The notes under the pieces: generated by a model
What the model was told of the DNA's origin: nothing
The model's input: only the letters and a program-made list of their open reading frames with translations
Database searches by the model: none
In this document: piece after piece, positions 24,349 to 31,265 of the stretch
How the letters are laid out: each line of letters opens with the position of its first letter
Position numbering within the stretch: the first letter of the stretch is position 1
Source of the DNA: Chloroflexota bacterium
GTDB taxonomy: Bacteria; Chloroflexota; Dehalococcoidia; FW602-bin16
Direction of reading: 5' to 3'
Assembly (NCBI GenBank): GCA_004297765.1
Contig: SCTZ01000007.1
Span: forward strand, 1-41,030
Length of the DNA stretch: 41,030 nucleotides
Position numbers and translations under genes: made by a program

Positions 24349-24501
24349 TACCTTCGGTTGCTGTTTCGTTCCGGGCAATGGAGTTATTGGGCGTCACATG
24401 CCGAGTGCCCAGGGTATAGCCAGCATGGGCCAATGCCACGTGATATACTACGGATCGCCCAATCCATGGCTTGATTAGCGTAGACCGCTAGGACGCAGCG
24501 C

Positions 24502-24804
24502 ATGCAGGACGATCCCGACAGACTGATCAGGGAACTGCTGGACCCACAGCGCGTGCCATCTGAGAACGAGATCAAGAGGATACTCGATCACGTGGCCAAG
24601 GCGCCCTTCTCGTCCAGGCCGGTGCTCGTGCATCGCGGGATTCGCGGGCATCTGTTCCAGTGGTACAATGATCACAGGCTTTCAGGTAACGGGGATCGAG
24701 AAGATCAATCTGACTCAGGATGCACGTTGGCTATGAGAACCGCGTACACGAGCGAGGACTTCGACCGGGACATCCGAAGATTAATATCTGACCCGGCCGC
24801 ATAA
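24502..24804 (+). CDS. Hypothetical small protein
   Basis: This 100-residue frame is not recognised. It begins MQDDPDRLIRELLDPQRVPS and ends SEDFDRDIRRLISDPAA, acidic and helical at both ends, with a less protein-like middle (HRLSGNGDREDQSDSG). This may mean a degenerate gene. There is no clear ribosome site. It is followed by a terminator-like hairpin, which supports transcription in this direction. Confidence 0.4.
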   Translation: MQDDPDRLIRELLDPQRVPSENEIKRILDHVAKAPFSSRPVLVHRGIRGHLFQWYNDHRLSGNGDREDQSDSGCTLAMRTAYTSEDFDRDIRRLISDPAA

Positions 24805-24807
24805 GAA

Positions 24808-24840
24808 AAGGCGGCAACTGGGAATACCCACTGCCGCCTT
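24808..24840. terminator. Terminator-like hairpin
   Basis: AAGGCGGCA pairs with TGCCGCCTT across 15 nt and is followed by CCTCTG. It lies right after the small plus-strand frame and just past the end of the minus-strand gene at 24857, so it can serve either. Confidence 0.6.
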
Positions 24841-24844
24841 CCTC

Positions 24845-24860
24845 TGTGGTCGACCACTAG
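24845..24860. repeat. Solo terminus of the CTAG family A element
   Basis: TGTGGTCGACCACTAG differs by one base from the 16-bp terminus of the 300-bp element at 10794. No matching left end was found nearby. Its TAG (complement of 24857-24859) supplies the stop codon of the minus-strand gene. Confidence 0.6.
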
Positions 24861-25075
24861 CGTGGCTTGTGCCGCTCCGCGTCCGCCGCGGTGCCGGCGA
24901 TGTACTGTCCGTTATGCTTGACCGGGTGGAGCGCCACGCGGTAGATCTTCTCGGCGATCTCCGCCAGCGTGGTGCTGTCGTCGTAAATGGTCACCTCCAC
25001 AGGGGAGGGCACGAAGTCGCCTTGGTAGTCGAAGCTAAGGGTGTACTTGTTTCGATCGCCTGACAGACGATACAC
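24857..25075 (-). CDS. Hypothetical 72-residue protein
   Basis: The family is not recognised. From GTG 25075 it reads VYRLSGDRNKYTLSFDYQGD then SPVEVTIYDDSTTLAEIAEK, a plausible compact alpha/beta protein. It ends in a polar tail whose stop codon comes from the adjacent repeat terminus, so the original C-terminus may have been altered. It is the last gene of the minus-strand group downstream of hemerythrin. Confidence 0.5.
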   Translation of the reverse strand: MYRLSGDRNKYTLSFDYQGDFVPSPVEVTIYDDSTTLAEIAEKIYRVALHPVKHNGQYIAGTAADAERHKPR

Positions 25076-25149
25076 GATCGTCTCTACTCAGCCATGGCAT
25101 CACATGCCTTCGACGATCAGGTTCTCCTTGCGCTGAGTGAGCATATGAC

Positions 25150-25656
25150 CTACCTCCCAGCATCCAGCTCGCGGACCTTCTGGTCCACTTTGGCCATCTC
25201 GGCGGGTGGCACTATCTGATCGGCCATGGGGAAGAGAACCGCATCTTCTTTCTCGATGTGCTCGCGAAGCAAACGGCAGACGTAGTCGCCCGTCTTCTTC
25301 AGTTGCTTGGACAGAACACCGTCCGGCTCGCTCAGGGTGGGCACCAGCGTCTTCAGTTGGGCCAGGTTCTTGCGCAGCTCTTCGTGCTCTATGAGCATCA
25401 CGTGGGTGGGTCCGTCTGTGCCGATCACGGCCTCCATCGCCGGGAAGAGCGCGACCTCCTCTTTCTTCAGGTGCAGCTCCAATTCTTGATCGAAGAAGGT
25501 CAGCACCTCCTCCAATCCTGCCTTGGCCTCGGCGTCGGAGGCGCCGCCGCTTCCCCATTGCTGACTGTGCTTCTCCAGCTTGTCCAAATATTGCAGAACG
25601 GACTGGTGCTCAGCACCCAGGCTCTCGGTGCTGTAGTTGTGCGCTATCTGTCGCAT
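25150..25656 (-). CDS. Hemerythrin HHE-domain protein
   Basis: The 168-residue protein has TAAGGAG before ATG 25656. Diiron ligands appear as His17 (AEHQSV), ELHLKKEE (His and Glu around 62-66), IEHEELRK and LREHIEKEDAVLFP. It is a four-helix bundle binding O2, NO or iron-derived species, as in the HHE domain of RIC/ScdA. A separate ScdA-N domain protein is encoded at 33344, so the two could act together as a split RIC. Its promoter resembles that of the ScdA-N/NnrS genes. Confidence 0.9.
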   Translation of the reverse strand: MRQIAHNYSTESLGAEHQSVLQYLDKLEKHSQQWGSGGASDAEAKAGLEEVLTFFDQELELHLKKEEVALFPAMEAVIGTDGPTHVMLIEHEELRKNLAQLKTLVPTLSEPDGVLSKQLKKTGDYVCRLLREHIEKEDAVLFPMADQIVPPAEMAKVDQKVRELDAGR

Positions 25657-25730
25657 TGCTTTTCTCCTTATTTAGCCGATGGCTGTGAAGTCGATCGCGG
25701 TCGCCCCGCAAGAGGCTTTCGACTAGTCTC

Positions 25731-25774
25731 AGTATAGGAAACCGCGGCGGGGCAGGTCTGTGATCAAAGTCCCA
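25731..25774 (-). promoter_or_regulatory. Hemerythrin promoter with CRP/FNR-type site
   Basis: The -10 is TATACT (25736-25731) within CCTATACTGAGACTAG. A CRP/FNR-type half-palindromic site TGTGA-N6-TCCCA lies at 25759-25774, centred about 42 bp before the predicted start, a class II activator position. No good -35 is seen, as expected for activator-dependent promoters. It closely resembles the promoter at 33591. Confidence 0.6.
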
Positions 25775-25795
25775 CATCATCGCGCTGATGCTGTC

Positions 25796-26251
25796 TCAAT
25801 TCGATAGAGACTGGATGTACGCCACCAGATCCCATCTATCCTGCTCGCTCAGGCTCTTGGAGCCGGGCATGGCCCCTTTGCCCTCGGTGATCTTCCAGAA
25901 GATCTCCCCTTCCGTCTGGTTCTTGGCCGAGGTCGTTAGATCGGTCGGCTTCGGTTTAAGGGCTGCTCCAACCGGGCCATCACCCTTCCCAGCCGACCCA
26001 TGGCAACTAGCACAACTGGTCCCAAACAGCGTCTTCCCGCGCGCGGCCGACTGTGCCTTGTCGCCGCTGGGGGCTTTCAGATTCTTCGCCTCGGCCGGGG
26101 CGGTCCAGGACGTGGCGCTGGCCGGACTGCTAGATTGGCTACTACCCTTCGGCGATGCGCTCGTGCTGGAGCTCGACGAGCCACAGGCCGCCGTCAGCAT
26201 AATGGCGGTCGTCAACAAGATGGCTCCGGCAAGTATGGTAATGCGAGACAT
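25796..26251 (-). CDS. Lipoprotein c-type cytochrome
   Basis: The 151-residue protein has a lipoprotein signal peptide with lipobox LTAAC (Cys23), a Ser-rich linker to about 50, then a single-heme cytochrome c domain: heme motif CASCH at 80-84, likely axial Met128 (KGAMPGSK), ending LSEQDRWDLVAYIQSL. It is anchored outside the cytoplasmic membrane and likely delivers electrons to a terminal reductase or oxidase. AAGGAG precedes ATG 26251. It lies 139 bp upstream of hemerythrin on the same strand. Confidence 0.92.
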   Translation of the reverse strand: MSRITILAGAILLTTAIMLTAACGSSSSSTSASPKGSSQSSSPASATSWTAPAEAKNLKAPSGDKAQSAARGKTLFGTSCASCHGSAGKGDGPVGAALKPKPTDLTTSAKNQTEGEIFWKITEGKGAMPGSKSLSEQDRWDLVAYIQSLSN

Positions 26252-26419
26252 GTTCTTTCTCCTTCATTGTTACAGATATCTGCACTGGGAGGTAAAAGAG
26301 TAGAAGTTGGGGACACCCCAAACCCCGCCAAAGGGGCTCCGCCCCTCTGGACTCCCCGTGCTCCTTTCACGATTCTACGCAGCGATCAGTAAAAACCGTA
26401 AGCGGTCTGGCACCAGAGT

Positions 26420-26476
26420 TCCAGCCGGCTTCAGCCGGCTTCGTTAACTCAGCCCGGTGGCTTCAACCCCGGGCAG
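26420..26476. repeat. CAGCCGGCTTCAGCCGGCTT-type repeat
   Basis: CCAGCCGGCTTCAGCCGGCT followed by CTCAGCCCGGTGGCTTCA recurs in related form at 31131-31178. It occupies part of the gap between the cytochrome and ccoG; the rest of 26252-26506 shows only a CAGATATCTG palindrome near the cytochrome start. Confidence 0.6.
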
Positions 26477-26506
26477 GCATGGCGGACGCCTTATCGCCAT
26501 CTTCTC

Positions 26507-27814
26507 TCACTGCGCCGCGGTACCCGTCCCCGTGGTGGGCAACGAGCTTATCATGGACGGCGGGAAAACAAACGGCGCGGAGGTGCGCGACAGGAGCCGT
26601 TCGTCCGCGGCGTTCTGCACAGAGACGTACAGCCGATGGGGACCCGGCACCACGGAGTCGCGCGTCACCGCGAAGCTAAGAGTCATCCGATCTACCTGCC
26701 CCGCCTCCAGCCGGAACTGTGTCCCACCGAAATCCACGGACTCCCGCGGCAACCCCTCTGCACTCAGACGGATGGTCTGCTCCTTCTCGGTGTTGTTGTA
26801 CACCCAGACCACGAAGGAGCCACGCAGCGATCCATCCGGGTCCCTATCGAGCCGCGTCAATCCGCTCATGGTGGCATACACCGGCTGCCGAGCCGCGATG
26901 CCCCACACCAGGCCGGTGGTGACCGCCGCCAGCAGGACAACCAGCGCAGCCGCCCGCGCCAGTCCGGTCGGCGATGCGCCGTGCACGATTTCCAGCAGGC
27001 TGCGCGATCCCCAGCCAAGATCGAAGCTTAGCAGGCCGGGCTTTCCCGCTGGGGACAATTGTCGCTGGCACGCCGTGATACACTTGCCACAGTTGACGCA
27101 AGCTTTCTCCAACTCCTTCTTGCGCGGGTCCAGTCCCATGAAGCACACCTGCCAGCAGGCACCACAGTTGGTGCAATCAACCGACCTGGAACGGTTGAAG
27201 CGAATGGCGAGGGCCGGGCGCCTCCAGAACAGGCGTTGCCACCAGCCATACGGGCAGAAGAACCGACAGATAGTGTGCCGCAGGATCAGCAGGTCACCGG
27301 CGATCAAGACCGTGCCCACCGCGATCGCCTTGAGCAGACTTGTGCTCGGACGCCCGCTGTCCAGAGCCTCCAGCATCATCGTCCAGGGCACGAAGTAGCT
27401 GGTCACGATCAGCCCCCCAACCAGGGCCGTCACCAGTAACAGCGCGATGGCGCCCGGGCTGTGCAGAAGCCGCTTCTGGGCCGCGAGCTCCAGATCGACT
27501 TCGCCCTGCTTGCCTCGGGTCAGGTCACGCAACGGCCCGAGCACAGCGTTGGCCATCTCGCAGACCAGGGTCTGCGGACAGATCCACCCACAGAAGCCGC
27601 GTCCGACGAAGGCAGCCAGGATGCCCAGCCCCACCACCAGCCAGACCCAGCCGAGAATCACCAGCAGGAACTCCCGCAGCCACAGATGGTTGCCGAGAAC
27701 GATCACCTGCCCACCAGGGAGGTCGAGGCGAAACACGTCGAGGAGAGGAAGAAGAGCGACGATCGCCAGAGCTATGAGTTGGGTCGTGCGGCGCAGTAGA
27801 AGTAGCCTGCTCAT
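26507..27814 (-). CDS. ccoG: CcoG/FixG-like membrane Fe-S protein
   Basis: The 435-residue protein has membrane segments near 12-28, 45-70, 118-145, 162-180 and 283-305. Cys motifs GRGFCGWICPQTLVC (Cys75, 79, 85) and TICRFFCPYG (Cys183, 187) lie at the membrane. Two [4Fe-4S] motifs follow: CTNCGACWQVC (214-224) and CVNCGKCITAC (239-249). The C-terminal 310-435 part is the Ig-like FixG domain (GSFVVWVYNNTEKEQTIRLS). CcoG helps copper handling during cbb3 oxidase assembly; NapH/NosR relatives are alternatives. GGAGGAG precedes the ATG. Confidence 0.87.
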   Translation of the reverse strand: MSRLLLLRRTTQLIALAIVALLPLLDVFRLDLPGGQVIVLGNHLWLREFLLVILGWVWLVVGLGILAAFVGRGFCGWICPQTLVCEMANAVLGPLRDLTRGKQGEVDLELAAQKRLLHSPGAIALLLVTALVGGLIVTSYFVPWTMMLEALDSGRPSTSLLKAIAVGTVLIAGDLLILRHTICRFFCPYGWWQRLFWRRPALAIRFNRSRSVDCTNCGACWQVCFMGLDPRKKELEKACVNCGKCITACQRQLSPAGKPGLLSFDLGWGSRSLLEIVHGASPTGLARAAALVVLLAAVTTGLVWGIAARQPVYATMSGLTRLDRDPDGSLRGSFVVWVYNNTEKEQTIRLSAEGLPRESVDFGGTQFRLEAGQVDRMTLSFAVTRDSVVPGPHRLYVSVQNAADERLLSRTSAPFVFPPSMISSLPTTGTGTAAQ

Positions 27815-27839
27815 GGTCTCCTCCGCCCGGCTCAGGGAC

Positions 27840-28330
27840 GGACAGTTTCCGCTAACCGAGCACCAAAGCGTACCCGTCCCCTCTCCCTCTGGGAGCTAAG
27901 GGGCGGACAGTTTCCTGTCAGCACTGGGAGTCTCTCCAATTCCTTCTCCCTTTCATGGAGAGGGTTAGGGTGAGGGTAGTCCAGTTGCCTACTGGCTCCC
28001 GCGTGCCAGACAGGCCCCTCACCCCAGCCCTCTCCCTCGCACCGAGCACCAAAGCGTACCTGTCCCCTCTCCCTGACAGGGAGAGGGTTAGGGTGAGGGT
28101 CGTCCTGTTGTCTACCAGTTCCCACGTGCCGCGCGGGGACTCGCCCCAGCCCCTCGCACCGAGCACCACGGCGACCTGTCCCCTCTCCCTTCCGCAAAAG
28201 GGAGAGGGTTAGGGTGAGGGTAGTCCAGTTGTCTACCACCTCGCGCCTGCTCCCTCTCCCTTGGGTCGAGGGAGCAGGCGCGATCCCCTTTGCCTGGAGC
28301 GGGGAGGCACCTGGAACTAGCTGTCCCCCC
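27840..28330. repeat. Cluster of CCCTCTCCC...GGGTTAGGGTGAGGG repeats
   Basis: The motif GAGAGGGTTAGGGTGAGGGT occurs at about 27957, 28080 and 28201, each preceded by a CCCTCTCCC arm that can pair with it. Spacing of 120-125 bp and shared flanks (GTCCAGTTG, GTACCTGTCCCC-like) show tandem duplication of one unit. It fills the gap between ccoG and the oxidase gene and has no coding potential. Confidence 0.75.
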
Positions 28331-28359
28331 ATGAACCCCAGCCAGATGAGGGTACGATG

Positions 28360-29769
28360 CTAGACGATGCGCTTCGCTTCCGCGTAGAGCGGCTCACGCG
28401 CCGGGGCAAGGACGGTGCGGTAGACGTTCCAGAGGAAGATGACAGTGGACACGGTGAACAATGCACCAAAGATGGTCCGGGCCTGCAGGTACGGATCCAG
28501 CGTGCTCTTCAGCGTGTAGTAGGACAGGTAGCCTTGCTCTTGTAGGGTGCCACCCTCGACAACCCCCGCCATGGACAGTGCCAGCCACATCACGGTAAAG
28601 CCGACCACGGACGTACCGAGCTGCCATCCCGCCAGGCTCTTGCTGTACTCTCGTCCGAACAGAAGCGGCACGACCGCGTAGATGGTCCCTATCAGCCCGA
28701 AGCTAATCCAGCCGACCAGCGCTAGGTGGGCGTGTCCGATGACCCACTGCGTCTGATGAACGGCCTGGTTGATCGCGATGACCGATTGCGTGGCCCCCTG
28801 TACACAGTTCAGCGCGTAGAACACGATAGAGGCGAAGAAGAAGTGACCGGCGGCGTTCAGCGGACGATTCCGCATGCGCACCCAGTTGTAGAACATGTAG
28901 ACCCAGATGCCGGTCGGAATCAGCATGCCCACGCTGGTCCACTGTCCGACCTCTTTCCAGAAGACAGCCACGGGCGCTTCATCGTACAGCAGGTGATGAA
29001 GGACCGACGGCGGAATGAACAGCATCAAGGACCAGAAGTGAATGGTGCTGAGGGTCTTGTTGACGTTAGGGCGATCACCCACGCCCATCAACATCGGCAC
29101 GACGTAGTACATAACGCCCATCAGGCCGACCATGAACCAGCCGTTGACCGCGTTGTGCGCCCACGACCAGATCATGTTGTCGTCCTGGATGCCGTTCAGC
29201 GGAATGAAATTGCCCATGAGATAGTTGAGACCGAGGTAGAGGATCGACGCGGAGACGAACTTGAGTCCCGGATGAATGTCGGTTGCCTTGCTTTTGAGAA
29301 TGGTGCCGAAGATGTTTGCCGCGAAGACGGCCCAGACGATGACGACGGCCACGTCGATAGGCCAGATAAGCTCCAGATACTCCCTGCCTTCGGAATAACC
29401 CGCCAGCAGAGTGACAATCGCCAGCACGATGCCTACCCACTGCAGGACGAAGTGCAGATTGCCCAGCGCCCCACTGAGTAGATCACGCTTGACCATGCGC
29501 GGGACGACGTAGTAGATCGCGCCCATCAGCGCCATCGATAGCCAGGCGAAAATAATCGCCTGTATGTGCAGCGGGCGCAAGCGCAGGAAGCTAAGTGGCG
29601 CGAAGCCGGAATTCAATGAGCCGGTCCGCTCCAGGGACAGAATCAGCCCCAGTAGCGTGACGACGACCAGACCGACCACGGAACCTAGAATGAACTTTTT
29701 CGTCACGCTATCAGCGACCTGGTACGTGGGCTCGAGCGTGTCAATGCCCCTCGATGCAACGCGTGCCAT
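28360..29769 (-). CDS. Heme-copper oxidase superfamily subunit I, cbb3/NO-reductase-like
   Basis: The 469-residue protein has about 12 membrane helices. Ligands: His68 (RPLHIQ), His205 (WSWAHNAVNG), His258/259 (VLHHLLYD), His346/His348 (IGHAHLALVG). The surroundings resemble cbb3 CcoN. However, the residue six before the His pair, Tyr in cbb3 oxidases, is Ile252, and no Tyr is near; loss of that Tyr is a mark of NO reductases. The partner is a NorC-like single-heme cytochrome, not CcoO/CcoP. The Glu of cNOR, four after the first His, is Asn209. So it is probably an NO reductase of unassigned subtype; an oxidase is not excluded. GAGGAGG precedes ATG 29769. Confidence 0.85.
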   Translation of the reverse strand: MARVASRGIDTLEPTYQVADSVTKKFILGSVVGLVVVTLLGLILSLERTGSLNSGFAPLSFLRLRPLHIQAIIFAWLSMALMGAIYYVVPRMVKRDLLSGALGNLHFVLQWVGIVLAIVTLLAGYSEGREYLELIWPIDVAVVIVWAVFAANIFGTILKSKATDIHPGLKFVSASILYLGLNYLMGNFIPLNGIQDDNMIWSWAHNAVNGWFMVGLMGVMYYVVPMLMGVGDRPNVNKTLSTIHFWSLMLFIPPSVLHHLLYDEAPVAVFWKEVGQWTSVGMLIPTGIWVYMFYNWVRMRNRPLNAAGHFFFASIVFYALNCVQGATQSVIAINQAVHQTQWVIGHAHLALVGWISFGLIGTIYAVVPLLFGREYSKSLAGWQLGTSVVGFTVMWLALSMAGVVEGGTLQEQGYLSYYTLKSTLDPYLQARTIFGALFTVSTVIFLWNVYRTVLAPAREPLYAEAKRIV

Positions 29770-29852
29770 AGGTGTTCCTCCTCATTCTTCTCACGTCCTT
29801 TGCGACGCTTGATGCAGCCCTGCTTGGTAGAACCCATGCCTTGTTCGCCGTG

Positions 29853-29964
29853 CTAATGCGCCGTCAGGCCGGGGGTTCGGTCGCCTCAGGCGACCGAGAA
29901 TTCCCCGTTCCCACGCAGCGCAGGGCGAGGGGATTCCCGAATAGGTCCCCTGATCTTGCACTAG
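29853..29964. mobile_element. Short CTAG-bounded element (family B)
   Basis: It starts CTAATGCGCCGTCAGGCCGG and ends CCCTGATCTTGCACTAG, strongly matching the element at 37080-37186. It carries an internal hairpin GGTCGCCTCAGGCGACC. It abuts the stop codon of the minus-strand cytochrome c gene (TAG directly followed by CTAG) and separates it from the oxidase gene. Confidence 0.75.
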
Positions 29965-30357
29965 CTACTTCAGCTTGGCCAGATACTCAGCGATCTTCGT
30001 CAGCTCTTCGTCGGACAGGTTATTCATGCCCGACTGCGCCGGCATGATGGTACCGGGATACTGTGACTGGGGATCTTTGACCAGTTGAACGATGCTATGA
30101 ACGTCGCGTCGCTGTCCTACTTTGGTCAGGGCCAGATCCGGGCCGTTAGGTGCGTTGCCCTGCCGATCCAGCAAGTGGCACACGGCGCACCCCTTGGTCT
30201 GGAATAGCTTGCGTCCCTCTAGCGAGACTGGGTCAGACGCGTACGACGGACCGATCTTGGACGCATTAACCCCGCTCGAGATCGTGAGCGTGCTAATGAG
30301 TACGATGAACACGCAGTAGACAGCTAAGGCCACCTGGCCGACCAGGAACTTCGCCAT
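29965..30357 (-). CDS. Membrane-anchored cytochrome c, NorC-like
   Basis: The 130-residue protein has an N-terminal membrane anchor at about 6-28 (VGQVALAVYCVFIVLISTL), then a periplasmic monoheme domain with CAVCH (57-61) and axial Met105 (GTIMPAQS), ending LSDEELTKIAEYLAKL. Size and architecture match the small subunit of NO reductase. It is encoded immediately before the catalytic subunit. GAGGTGA precedes the ATG. Confidence 0.9.
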   Translation of the reverse strand: MAKFLVGQVALAVYCVFIVLISTLTISSGVNASKIGPSYASDPVSLEGRKLFQTKGCAVCHLLDRQGNAPNGPDLALTKVGQRRDVHSIVQLVKDPQSQYPGTIMPAQSGMNNLSDEELTKIAEYLAKLK

Positions 30358-30476
30358 CGCTTCACCTCATTACGTTAAGTTTCGATCGGCGGGTGATCCG
30401 CCTCTGCTACGTCGCGGTCTGCGGAATGCTTTTCTCTGCTATGGGTCCATGCCTCCTTCTCCTCCCTTATCTGTAG

Positions 30477-30604
30477 TTTGTCATTCTTCCTCGCCTTAGG
30501 CGAGGAAGAATCCGCGCCTTTGCGACTCTTGTGCGGCAAGGGGTACGGATTCCTCGGCGCCTGCCCTGAGCCGAGCCGAAGGGTGCGCGCCTCAAAATGA
30601 CAAA
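30477..30604. repeat. Inverted-repeat element, GTCATTC family
   Basis: TTTGTCATT at the left and AATGACAAA at the right enclose CCTCGCC/GGCGAGG and GGATTC modules shared with the elements at 1, 3890 and 10794, including CTGCCCTGAGCCGAGCCGAA, which is also at the window start. It lies between the DUF2249 and cytochrome c genes. Confidence 0.75.
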
Positions 30605-30622
30605 GTACCATTATGACGAATG

Positions 30623-30862
30623 CTAGGCGACCTTCTTGATGCGGGCCACCCACTCCCGCGGGCCCTCCTCACGCGAATCCCACTCGAACTGCCCCTGGCG
30701 CTCGGCCAGGAACTGATAATGCAGCGGGCGCGGATCGTGGTCGTTGATCAGCTTCAGAGTGTCCCCGGCTTGCAACGCATCGAACGATTCAAAGATCCGG
30801 GGATGCCTCTCCCAGGGTGGCATATGTCGCACGTCCAAAACCTCGATCTTTCCCTCGGCCAT
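30623..30862 (-). CDS. DUF2249 domain protein
   Basis: The 79-residue protein contains VLDVRHMPPWERHPRIFESF, LQAGDTLKLINDHDPRPLHY and the C-terminal EGPREWVARIKK, the features of DUF2249 (TusA-like fold), commonly encoded beside hemerythrin, NnrS and NO/nitrite genes. Biochemical function is unknown. GAGGAGG lies upstream of the ATG. It probably heads the unit with the NorC-like and oxidase-like subunits. Confidence 0.88.
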   Translation of the reverse strand: MAEGKIEVLDVRHMPPWERHPRIFESFDALQAGDTLKLINDHDPRPLHYQFLAERQGQFEWDSREEGPREWVARIKKVA

Positions 30863-31074
30863 TGTCGTCCTCCTCTAAATAGTGTATGTAGTACACCGTA
30901 TTTGTCTGATTCCAGCGCGCAGATGGCGCCGGTTCAGACACGTCACTCGCGAAGTCAGCTACAGGGATACGCCGGTCAGCCGGCAGCCATCCTGAGAGCG
31001 CCCACCCCAGGCGGGCGGCGGGGTCACTCATACCGATTGTCCTTGATTGCATCCTGTTGTCCACAGCCCGCCGC

Positions 31075-31265
31075 TAAAGCGAGCGGGCTGAGGCAACGAA
31101 GCCCCTTCCAAGGGGCTGGGCGCGCTACTCAGCCCGCCTCGGCGGGCTTTGTTGACTCAGCCCGGCGGCTTCAGCCATGGGCGATCGGCGGCGTTGCGTC
31201 GGCAAATCAGGATAAGGGCAAACACAATTGGTATGAGCCATACGTGCACTGGGGTCGAACACTAG
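31075..31265. repeat. Hairpin-rich repeat region ending in a CTAG family A terminus
   Basis: Consecutive hairpins occur here: AGCGAGCGGGCT, AGCCCCTTCCAAGGGGCT and AGCCCGCCTCGGCGGGCTTT, the last resembling an intrinsic terminator. CTCAGCCCGGCGGCTTCAGCC is shared with 26420. The right end is GGTCGAACACTAG (31253-31265), and its TAG complement is the stop codon of the NnrS-fusion gene. No gene is seen in 30863-31261. Confidence 0.65.

Noticed and set aside
25100-25144. A 14-codon frame after a GGGAGG ribosome-like site downstream of hemerythrin (MLTQRKENLIVEGM).
   Set aside because: Too short to judge; the ribosome-like site may be chance. Not claimed as a gene.
30863-30930. Possible CRP/FNR-type site upstream of DUF2249, matching the two NO promoters.
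   Set aside because: At the expected distance from TACACT the sequence does not fit TGTGA-N6-TCACA; only a short GTGTA/TACAC inverted repeat is present.
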